From Muscardinus avellanarius (Eukaryota; Chordata; Mammalia; Rodentia; Gliridae): DNA of 64,000 nt. The notes below the pieces were generated by a model, which made no database searches, was not told the origin of the DNA, and saw only the letters and a list, made by a program, of their open reading frames with translations. The position numbers and the translations under genes are program-made. Location: positions 68,327,575 to 68,391,574 of the forward strand of contig OY726567.1 of NCBI GenBank assembly GCA_963383645.1. The letters are read 5' to 3'. The first letter of the stretch is position 1, and each line of letters starts with the position of its first letter. Shown here piece by piece: positions 55,345-64,000 of the stretch.

Positions 55345-58117
55345 GACTTCCGGGAAGATGGCGACCGAGAAAAGCGGGGCTTAAGAGTCCCGCTAACAAC
55401 CAATCTCCATTACCACAAAAAGAGTGCCTTTCATAGCCAGAAAACACCATCACCAGAAAAACAAAAAAAACCACCAGGCTCCAGAGAGAAAGCGGACTGA
55501 GAACAGAGCTCAGGGCCACAGAGGAGACACACGTGCCCGAGGACGCGGCAGCAGCGCCATACTGCCGGCGGCAGCGGCGAACTCAACGGACGGCTACAGC
55601 AAGCCAGGTGAGCCGCTGCGGGACAGCCAGGCGGGATCTTTCGGCGCAGACAGCATTTAAAGCTCCCAGTGGCTGAGCTCAGCACATGCTGCAGGGATTC
55701 AGAGTGGAAATCAAAACCAGAGAAGAAAAAATACGCCAGCCTCATGGCCGAGGGCGTGGCAGAGGCGCCATATTGCCACCGGCGGCGGCAGCAGCAGTGA
55801 ATTCACCGAGTCCAGTACAGCTACATCTGCGTACTCAAGAACAGTGAGTCAAATTGCGGGCCACAGAGGAGAAATCGCAGTATTGGGCCTCCTGGGACTT
55901 GACCCAGTGAGGGAGTGGTGGTGGCAGAGATATCACACCATAGGAGAACGTGCAACCTGGCACCCCCCATAGTTTAAAGCAGCCTCTATCGACTCCCTGG
56001 GTCGGAGACTCTGTGATACAACCCAGTAAAGGAGTAGTGGGGTCTGAGATAATACAGACTCGAGATCCAGAGCACCTTAAGTAAAGCCATAGTGACCCAA
56101 GGGAAGAACCCAGAGAAGGCACAAACCTCCGAAATCATGGGAAAGAGGAATAACACTGGAGTAATGAATGTGCACAACCCCACAACATCAGAACCTGATA
56201 AAACAGAAAATCAGAGATTTCTAGAAGATCAAATCAGGAAAATAACTGTAGAAATAATAGAGGTGCTTCGAAAAGAACTCAGAGAGAGCCAAAAAGAGAT
56301 AAAGGATGCAATTAATGAAGTAAAGGCCTCAATTCAAAGCACAAACAACCGATTAGACCACATGGGGAACAGAATCTCGCTCTTAGAAGATGAGCAATCC
56401 AAAAATGAATGCATAGTTTCTAATCTAGAAAAAAATATCCAACAGCAGGAATCTGACATTGAAGAAATATGGGCCCATCTTAAGAGAGCTAACCTAAGAA
56501 TAATTGGAATAGAGGAGGGAAAAGAAAGTGATACCAAAGGGATCAACAATCTCTTCAAGGAAGTAATAGCAGAAAATTTTCCAAATATAGAGCAAGAGGT
56601 TGATACACAGATCCAGGAAACTTATAGAACTCCCTTTAGACAGGATCGGAGAAGAGGATCCCCACGCCATATAATTGTCAAAATGACCAATGTAGAAGCC
56701 AAGCAGAGAATCTTAAAGGCAACAAAAACAAAGGGCCAAGTGACATTCAGAGGCAAACCAATTAGAATCACTCCAGACTTCCCAAACCAAGTCATGAGAG
56801 CCAGAAGGGCTTGGAGTAACATATTCCAAACTCTGAAAGAAAACAACTTCCAGCCAAAAATTTCCTATCCAGCAAAACTTTCTATCAAATTAGATGGAGA
56901 AATAAGAAGCTTCCATGACAAACAGAAACTGAAGGAATTTATGTCTTCAAAACCAGCGCTAGAGAAAATACTCAAAGAGATTAACTACAAAGAAGAAATA
57001 GGTAACACTCACCAGAACCAGAGAAACAAGAGTTTCCATCCAACAGACAACTAAGATTGGTTATCTGTGGAGATTCATTATTTATGTTAGTCTTTTACCT
57101 ATCTCTAAGTTGTATTGTTTGCCTTTATTGTTGTTAATTTTTAGGATTTCTAGTTGGAATATTAATATACCTTCAGATATAGCATTTGGAAATATTTTAT
57201 CCAATTCTATTAGTAACTTTTAACTGTTTACATTGTCTTTGGATATACAATATTTTCTTTTATTTTTTAGGGAGTTTGTATATTCTTCTGTTGCCTGTGC
57301 CATTGAAATCATATCCAAGAAATCACTGCCAATTTCAATGTTGTGAGGTTTTATGACCCAGATTTTCTCCTAAAAGTTTATAGTCTTAAGATTTATATTT
57401 AGGTCTTTTATCTATTTTGAGTTAATACTTGTATATGGGATTAGGTAAAGGTCCAATTTTATTCTTTTCCATGTAATTATTATTTTTTAACAATATTTAG
57501 TTAAAAGATTATTATTTCCACCACCAAATGTTCGTGGAAACCTTGTCAAAAATAACTTGACAACATAGGGAAGAATTTAGCTCTAGGCTTGTATTTAACT
57601 CTAATGGTCTATATATCTGCCTTTAGAACAGTACTAACTGTTTCGATTATTGTAGCTTTATATGGTTTGAAATCAGAAAATATATATCTGCTAGCTTTGT
57701 TCTTTTTCAAGATCGTTTTGGGTATCTAGAATTCATATTCCATATTAGGATAGATTTTTTTCTGAAAAATAAATATATAAATATATGATAGTTTCACCTA
57801 AAAAAACAGAAAAAAATATGCTCTAGTAAGAAAGAAAGCAAAAAGAAATATTGAAATGCTATCTTTAAATCATCAAACGCTTGGTATCAGACAAATGAAA
57901 CTGTTATGTGAGATTATCATTTTTAATTTTGGATAAATTGCTATAATACTAGATGTCAACCACTAAGCCAAGCATGGGAAGGAGGGATGGGGAGAGAATG
58001 GGGTGGGGATCGGGTGGGGGCTGACTGGGCGATGTGTGCATGTATGTCTACAAAAGTTTGTATCCCACTATGATGTATGAATACAGTGCACCAATAAAAT
58101 AAAATTAAAAAAAAAAA
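55345..58117 (+). mobile_element. full-length ORF1-only L1 derivative (HAL1-like chimera), + copy
   Basis: Flanked by a 14-bp target-site duplication, aaaacttttgaata (55331-55344 and 58118-58131). It runs from GC-rich 5' UTR starting cttccgggaagatggcgacc, with two related GC-rich segments (near 55530 and 55740), through an intact ORF1 (56137-57054). Next comes an antisense piece of L1 ORF2 (about 57100-57790) and then an L1 3' end with 'caccaataaaataaaatt' and a poly(A). No ORF2 in sense. Same build as the - copy at 36784-39566, so this is a propagated family and not a one-off rearrangement. Confidence 0.88.
56137..57054 (+). CDS. L1-type ORF1 protein, intact
   Basis: 305 aa from ATG 56137. 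Residues about 25-115 form a heptad-rich coiled coil (LLEDEQSKN, IVSNLEKNI), followed by the RRM (LKRANLRIIGIEEG near 115-128, IIVKMTN near 179) and C-terminal domain (FRGKPIRITPDFP near 204-216; SYPAKLSIKLDGE near 243). L1 ORF1p is a trimeric RNA-binding chaperone of the retrotransposition particle (family knowledge). The frame stays open further upstream, so an earlier non-ATG start cannot be excluded. It is part of a mobile element, not a host gene. Confidence 0.9.
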   Translation: MGKRNNTGVMNVHNPTTSEPDKTENQRFLEDQIRKITVEIIEVLRKELRESQKEIKDAINEVKASIQSTNNRLDHMGNRISLLEDEQSKNECIVSNLEKNIQQQESDIEEIWAHLKRANLRIIGIEEGKESDTKGINNLFKEVIAENFPNIEQEVDTQIQETYRTPFRQDRRRGSPRHIIVKMTNVEAKQRILKATKTKGQVTFRGKPIRITPDFPNQVMRARRAWSNIFQTLKENNFQPKISYPAKLSIKLDGEIRSFHDKQKLKEFMSSKPALEKILKEINYKEEIGNTHQNQRNKSFHPTDN

Positions 58118-58218
58118 AAAACTTTTGAATAATAAAAGCTTGTCCTAAGTCATCATCATGCCTCTGAACTAGATAGAAATTAATTCATTGATTGGTTGTT
58201 AAAACTGTAAATTGTGCC

Positions 58219-58632
58219 AGGCATGGTGGCACACATTTGTAATCCCAGTACTTGGGAGACTGAAGCAGGAGGATCATAGGTTTAAGGCCAGCCTTAGCTA
58301 CTTAGTGAGCCCTCCACAACTTAGTGAGACAGTGTTTCAAAAATAAAGAATTAAAAATAGTCTGGGCGTGGTGGCGCACCCTTGTAATCCCTGCGCTTGG
58401 GAGGCGGAGACAGGCAGATCCCACAGGTTCGTAGTCAGCCTCGCTGGCTTAAGAGACCCTGTTTCCAAATAAATAAAAAATACAAAATAGGTCTGGGAGT
58501 GTAACCCAGAGTTAGAAGGGCTTCCAGGAACCCCAGTACCACTGAAAAAAAAATTAAAAATAGGACTGGGGGTGTAGCTCAGAAGTAGAATGTCCCTGGA
58601 TCCTATCCCCAGTACTGCAAAAATATATGTAA
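58219..58632 (+). mobile_element. SINE type A with a nested type B
   Basis: Host 58219-58360 and 58552-58632. Insert 58361-58551, flanked by aattaaaaatag (58349-58360 and 58552-58563). Confidence 0.9.
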
Positions 58633-59179
58633 ATTGTACTCATATCAGAAAATTGCTTGTATATCTTTAGAAAGACATACCCATCATCCAGTCTATTCCT
58701 TCAAATAATTTGATGCGTTCCCCAGGATATATTCACAAGAGATCCCACAGAAGCCTCATTCATAATGGCTCTGGATAGGAGACCACCCATAAACTGTCCA
58801 TTTAACCTGTTTGTATGCCTGCAGTGGAGTTCTCTACAGCTCAAGAATAAATGAACTTCAGCCACACACAAAATGTTAATAAAGTTTTGGAAAATCTTGG
58901 TTGAAGAATAGGAAATAGGAAAGTTATACAGTATCTCCCTCTTCTAAGTCCTGAATGCTGGTGTTATTCAAAATTGTGGAATTTCCCCAGAATGTCACGT
59001 TTGGAAAGGCCCTTCCTTTGCACCCAAACTCTGACAAAGCCATGGAACGGGCATTTTGTTTCTCTGTACTTCTGTGCCCCTCCCTGTGTTATCTTGTGTA
59101 CCTTGTGGGTGGCAGAAAAGTTTTCCTCCCCAATCTTTCTAAGTACTTCTTTAGATTTCTTCATGCAATGGTAATTATG

Positions 59180-59403
59180 TTTACTGACAGGCAATTGGGA
59201 AATAGTAATTAAAAGTTACACTCAATCCCCCATGTAGATGCTGTCACAGAAATAGAGTCAATTTGATAATCAGAAATCTGGTCGGAGGGGGACTAATAGT
59301 GAATAGCAAACCTATGAGTCAGGATTCAGTGTCTTATACCAATCTCAGGACAGGCTCAACCTATCACAGTGGCACTCACATTGTGGAATTACAGGACACA
59401 TAG
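59180..59403 (+). promoter_or_regulatory. V1R upstream block B: second copy, no coding exon in the window
   Basis: Direct duplicate of block A, with TAATTA at 59206, the 'actcaatcccccatgtag' run and donor catag|gtgaga (GT at 59404). Homology to the intron of the first V1R continues to about 63560. The coding exon would lie just past the window end. Confidence 0.55.
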
Positions 59404-59644
59404 GTGAGAACCTTGATCTTTCAAACCAAGGCTGGGGTCATCAGGCGATGGAGGGAATGTGACTTGTTGCTGGGGTTGGAAAACCTGAGCAGGCGATCTC
59501 AGAAAATAGCAGCTCTTTCCTGTTAGGTGCAGAATGGACAGTGTTCTCCCCACCTACCCCGTTCAAATGTGATTCCTTTTATTAGCTGCTAGGGTTCTCT
59601 TGATATCAGTCTTTTGAAGGCTAAACGTTCCTCCTTTCCTTCCT

Positions 59645-59645
59645 T

Positions 59646-59694
<49 letters not shown>

Positions 59695-59875
59695 TGGGAA
59701 TTGAACCTAGGGTATTCTACCTCTAGCTACACCCTCAGCCCTATTTTATTTTAGAAATAGATTTGCATTAAGTTGCTGAGGGTCCTCTTTAAGATGTGAG
59801 ACAGGCCTTGAAACTGCAATCCACCTGTCCCTGTCTCCCAAATATGGTGATTGCAATGAGGCAGAATGCTCAGCT
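59645..59875 (-). mobile_element. antisense SINE led by (GT)n
   Basis: (GT)n at 59647-59692, then tail 'gggaattgaacctagggtat', body, head. Confidence 0.78.
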
Positions 59876-60392
59876 CCACCTTCTTTTGATTAAATATTGG
59901 CTGTCTTAAAATCTATGCACAAAAGGGATGTTAATGTCTATTTCTCAAAAAATTAATTATCCAGCAATACCACTTCTGAATATCTAACCAACAGAATGGC
60001 TTCCTAGACATGGAATATTCTTTGTGTTGATTTATTAATGGCAAGATGATGATTAAATGTTCCTCAGTTGAATTTAGGACAAGTCTCTCCACCTCAGACT
60101 GCGTCTGTCTGTCTGTCTGTCTGTCTGTCTCTGGCTTCCTAAGGATTTAGTTGGTGAGTTTACCAACAGTTATATATCCTAGACGTTACTATAATTTGGT
60201 TCCAGATTGCATGTCTGCCTTGTATATGTTCTCTCTGTAGTGAGTTTCTACAAGTCTTCATTTTCCAGAGCCACAAACATGCTAGTAGGCTATGTCAGAT
60301 AACACAGTATGTGGGGGACCCTCAATTCAGGCCAGCACTCCTGATTCATGACACTGAGAAATATAATTATTATTGATCTTAGAAAACAGGGC

Positions 60393-60695
60393 ATAGCTGG
60401 GCGTGGTGGCGCACACTAGTAATCTCGGCATTTTGGCATGTTGAGACAGGAGGTTTGTGGTTCAAGTGAAGCCCTTTACAACTCAGTGAGACCCTGTTTC
60501 AAAAAAATAAAGAAGCCGGGTGTGGTGGCGCTCGCTTGTAATCCCCGCGCTTGGGAGGCTGAGATAGGAGGATCGCGCAGGTTCGAAGCCAGCCTCAGCT
60601 GGCTTAAGAGACCCTGTTTTCAGATAAAATATAAAATAGGTCTGGGAGTATAGCCTGGAGGTAGAAGGCCCCTGGGTTACATCTCCAGTACTATC

Positions 60696-60739
<44 letters not shown>

Positions 60740-60880
60740 ATACAAAATAGGGCTGGAGATGTAGCTTGGAGGTACAATGCTTCCCCAGTACTGCAAAAGA
60801 AGAAGGAGAAGGAGGAGGAGGAGGAGGAGGAGGAGGAGGAGGAGGAGGAGGAGGAGGAGGAGGAGGAGGAGGAGGGAAAG
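60393..60880 (+). mobile_element. SINE type A with nested type B, (GAAA)n and (GGA)n
   Basis: Host 60393-60510 and 60741-60795, insert about 60513-60690. (GAAA)n at 60697-60740 follows the insert and (GGA)n at 60803-60875 follows the host tail. Confidence 0.85.
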
Positions 60881-61082
60881 AAAAAAAGAAAACATGGCAT
60901 ATTTGGAAACCTGGTATTTTGTCTCCATAGAGAAAAAACCAAAAGCTAGAGAAAGACAACACCATCTTTCCTCCCTCTTATGTGAGGAAAAATAAGAATT
61001 TAAAGGACTAAGTTACTCCTGACATCAGTGTATTAAGCATTTCATCAGTTTCAAAGTTGAAATATTTCCTATCTTGTTTTCT

Positions 61083-61316
61083 TTTGGTACTGGGGACTAA
61101 ACCCACTGGGATTCTACTTCTGAGCTACACCATCAGTCCTAGTTTTTGTTTGTTAATTTTTGTTTCTGTGTGTGTATGTGTGTTATTTTGAAAAAGGGTC
61201 TTACTAGGTTGCTCAGAGTCTCACTAATTTGCTGAGGGTGCCCTCTAACTTGTGATCCATCTGTTTCAGACTTCTAAGAACTGGGATTACATGCATGTGC
61301 CACTGTGCCCAGCTCT
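61083..61316 (-). mobile_element. diverged antisense SINE
   Basis: 'tactggggactaaacccact', 'gctcagagtctcactaattt', 'gtgccactgtgcccagctc'. Confidence 0.72.
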
Positions 61317-61426
61317 CTCTTGTTTTATTTTTTACTAATTTATCTTTCTCTAATATAATTTTGTCCTAAGTCTCTGGATACATGTTTATTCTTTCCATAT
61401 ATCTATTTAGAAATATTTGTGCTTCT

Positions 61427-61473
61427 TGAGATGTGAGACTATAATGTATCAATAAAAGTATATTAAAACATAA
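61427..61473 (+). mobile_element. 47-bp L1 3'-end insertion
   Basis: The only content is an L1 terminus (…ataatgtatcaataaaagta… plus A-rich tail), flanked by the 18-bp duplication agaaatatttgtgcttct at 61409-61426 and 61474-61491. Confidence 0.8.
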
Positions 61474-61554
61474 AGAAATATTTGTGCTTCTGGGGAAGTT
61501 TAAAACTCTATATTTGCATTTGAGTAGTTAAGGTTACAGGAAGGACTACAATGC

Positions 61555-62025
61555 ATATTTTATGTATTTGTGCATTGTAATCATACATTCTGACGAAGTT
61601 CAGGGTGATAGGGACATACATGCACACAGCATGCACTGAGCCCTCCTCAAGTTCTCACCTCGCTCCTTTTTCCTCCCCACCTTCCTGTGCATGACACCGT
61701 GGTTGGCATTGATAAGTCTGTGTATGTACATGATGCCCATTGAAGTATTTGCCTCTTCAAGTCTTCTTCCCCAACTCCTTTGCCTCCCTCAGTTAGGTCC
61801 CCTCCTTCATTTCACTAAGGTTTCTCCTCCTTGGTCTGGAGTTCCTTCTGTATCGCAATTTCTCCGTAGCTTCTACATATGAAGAAAAACATCTGACCAC
61901 TCTTTTTTTTACTGACTAATCTCAGAATAGTAATTTCCATTTCCATCCATTTCCCTGCAACTGATATAATTTTGTTCTTCTTTATGGCAGAGTAGAAGTC
62001 CATTGTGTATACCAATACCTATCTG
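61555..62025 (-). mobile_element. antisense L1 3' fragment
   Basis: Starts 'tgtgcattgtaatcatacat' and resembles the antisense 3' ends at 22880 and 36800. It runs to 'tttatggcagagtagaagtccattg'. 5' truncated. Confidence 0.6.
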
Positions 62026-62029
62026 AGGG

Positions 62030-62210
62030 TCCTCAGAGGAATGGAAATGAACATACCATATGACCCAGCTGTACCACTTCTGGGCATCTACTCCAAATAA
62101 TTGAAACTAGACTACCATAGTAAGGCATGTATATCTTCACTTATAGCTATACAATTCATAATTGCCAAATGATGAAACCAGCTGAGATGCTCACTAGCAG
62201 ATAGAATGCA
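62030..62210 (+). mobile_element. sense L1 fragment
   Basis: L1 ORF2/3' UTR-like text ('accatatgacccagctgta', 'cttctgggcatctactcc') directly beside the antisense fragment. The two may be one 5'-inverted insertion. Confidence 0.55.
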
Positions 62211-62400
62211 TTATTGATACCAACTAATCCAATTATTTTGAGAATGGTGAAAGCATAAGGTTTATCAACTAAGAAACAAAGAATCTGATGAAAACCGGAG
62301 GACTAAGAGTTCAAAGTTGTAGTAGTTCTCTCACTCAAACACACCCAAATACCAGATATATTGGGACCATGGCAAGCTCTTCTGGTAGTTCGACTAGTCT

Positions 62401-62460
62401 GAGAAAAGATATTTAGTGTCAGGGCCTGCTGAGAAAAGATATTTAGTGTCAGGGCCTGCT
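62401..62460. repeat. perfect 30-bp tandem duplication at the LTR edge
   Basis: 62401-62430 and 62431-62460 are identical. Each unit holds flank, target site and the first 14 bases of the LTR, so the duplication arose after insertion. Confidence 0.95.
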
Positions 62461-62826
62461 CGGCTAGACCGGGATGGGGTGGTGGCTCAAGATGGCGCCT
62501 AGACATGTTGCCAAGTCACGAGGCTCACGAGGCTGGCGGTGCCCTGAGCCTGCGCAGTGAGCCCTATCAGGTGCTCTACGGATGATCAGTGACACAGCGC
62601 CTCGTGCTACCACCAGCCCGCCTATGAGAGGGTTAGAAATGTGCATGCCCTAGCTGTGGGAAGCTTGGGGTTGGTGGAGTGATGAGGGAGGGGTTATGAG
62701 ACTGATATATATTTGCCTGCTGTATGCATTGAAGGGGAAGCATCAAAGAGGAAGCATCATCAACAGACTCGGCGTTTGTGTGTTCTTTCCCGGGGCTCTG
62801 CAGGACAGAGCCTTAGGGACGCGACA
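62447..62826 (+). mobile_element. solo LTR, ERVK/IAP-type by its 6-bp target duplication
   Basis: 380 bp, TG…CA ends (tgtcagggcc … gggacgcgaca), with 'aagatggcgcc', a TATA-like gatatatatt and GC-rich flanks. The flanks are atttag at 62441-62446 and 62827-62832. The V1R unit 1 paralog carries the uninterrupted site (51948-51953). No internal retroviral sequence is present. Confidence 0.75.
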
Positions 62827-63784
62827 ATTTAGTTTCATTTTATTGCTCTTTTTGATTTACTTGTCATATGCAGGACATACTGATGTCACCTGTTTCTAGA
62901 GTTAGTCCCCTCCACTTCTAAAAGATACTCATTTATATGAGTGGATTTCTCTATCCCTGCTGTTATTGCATTGGTACAGGGTTTCAATAACTCTCACGTG
63001 ACAGTCTAGTAGGCACTGCTCTCACTAGATGAACCTCAAACCATGAAAACTTTCTATATAACACTCTGGCTTAACACTTTCCTAATGTCTTCCTGCAGAC
63101 AGAAATAGAAGTTCATTTATACCTTTCATCTGTGTGCCTAAATCTGTGTCATTCCTATTTGGTCATCAACATTGTAGCTCTATACTGATGCAACAGAGCC
63201 AGCACCCCTCACTCATTAATTATATGCCAGTTGACTTTTGAAATTGTGGTAAAATTCACATTGCAAGCATTTTTTATCTTAACCATTTTTAAGTATACAG
63301 TTCAGTAGAGTTAAGAATATTCATTGTTCTACAAGTTATCTCCAGAACTTTTTCAGTGCAAACCCGTACTGCATCAAACTTGTACTCATTCACAACAATC
63401 ACCGACCATTCTCTCTCTGCAGCCCTTGGCACCCATGATTCTAGTTTCTATATGTTTAGGTCTAACTATTCTATATATTGTGACTAGGTGGAATCATGCA
63501 ATATTAATTGCTTTCTTGTTGAACTTAGAGCACCTCTAAAACACTTCTTGTCAGCTACTTGTTTGTATTGTTTGGAGAAAATGTACTCAAGGCTTGTGCC
63601 CAGTTTAAAATTTAGTGCTTTTTTTCAAGCTGTAGGGGCTTTTAACATCTTCTAAACATTAACCTCTTATCAGATATATGATTTACTAATATTCTCTTCA
63701 ACTTCTTATGTTACATTTTGAATTCTAGTTTGAATGAATTTCAGAAATGCCTTGTTTTAAAATTATATTTATAAATTCATTAAA

Positions 63785-64000
63785 ATTAGCCTCAGCGACT
63801 TAGTGAGGTGCTCCTGTTTCAAAATAAAGAATAAAAAGTAGGGCTGAGAGCCGGCATGGTGGTGCATGCTTGTAATCCCAGTACTTAGGGGGCTGAGATA
63901 AGAGGATCACAGGTTTGTGGCCAGCCTCAGCTACTTAGTGAGGCCCTCCACAACTCTGTTTCAAAATAAAGAATAAAAAATAGGGCTGTGGGTGTAGCTT
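63785..64000 (+). mobile_element. SINE type A, partly duplicated and cut by the window end
   Basis: 63785-63847 is a body/tail fragment; 63858-64000 is a new SINE ending in 'gtgggtgtagctt'. Confidence 0.8.

Larger units (their letters stand above)
58760..63560 (+). repeat. V1R tandem duplication, unit 2
   Basis: Partner of 47440-52700. It lacks the (CT/AT/GT) repeat and the twin-primed L1 found in unit 1, and carries its own SINEs, L1 fragments and a solo LTR. Confidence 0.75.

Noticed and set aside
60483..60995. Poly-Arg, poly-Ser, poly-Leu and poly-Pro frames
   Set aside because: Products of the (GGA)n and (GAAA)n repeats.

Overview
This is a mammalian (rodent) genomic window. Intron-containing KRAB zinc-finger genes, a vomeronasal receptor, LINE-1 copies and very dense short SINEs all point that way. 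The SINEs fuse a B1-like head (…GTGGTGGCGCATGCTTG…) to an ID/tRNA-like tail (…GGGTGTAGCTCAGAGGTAGAA…). That composite layout is known from the squirrel-related clade (squirrels, mountain beaver, dormice); the clade assignment is inference from family knowledge, not from a search. Two SINE types recur. Type A has the tail motif 'gtagctcagaggtagaa'. Type B is more GC-rich, with 'cttaagagaccctgttt' and 'tctgggagtgtaaccc', and repeatedly sits inside type A.

Layout. 1-10.6 kb: gene-poor SINE, old L1 and LTR debris. 10.6-21.6 kb and 28.5-42.1 kb: a tandem segmental duplication, each unit carrying one KRAB-C2H2 zinc-finger gene on the + strand. Gene 1 (12438-21470) encodes about 484 aa with 8 canonical fingers; gene 2 (32679-42137) encodes about 538 aa with 10 fingers. 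Both have a CpG-rich start with ZNF143-like and ETS-like sites, a 10-codon first exon, a 127-nt KRAB-A exon and one large finger exon. The KRAB-A text and vestigial-finger linker resemble the ZNF211/ZNF551 group of human 19q13.43, and a V1R gene nearby is consistent with that region. Between the units lie a composite VNTR/LTR/L1 retrotransposon (22.6-24.0 kb) and an SRP72 retrocopy with an inverted 5' piece (24.8-25.7 kb).

45-64 kb is a vomeronasal type-1 receptor (V1R) neighbourhood. It holds a broken V1R on the - strand (about 45.0-45.9 kb), an intact 304-aa V1R on the + strand (53399-54313), and two direct copies of a V1R upstream block with a 5' non-coding exon (48.3-48.5 and 59.2-59.4 kb). 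The second block has no coding exon in the window, so a further V1R probably starts just beyond the right edge.

The most interesting mobile DNA is (i) two full-length, TSD-flanked copies of an ORF1-only L1 derivative with an antisense L1 ORF2 segment built in (36784-39566 and 55345-58117), and (ii) the TSD-flanked composite element at 22576-24033, whose architecture recalls primate SVA. The duplicated blocks also give 'empty-site' comparisons that date several insertions after the duplications.
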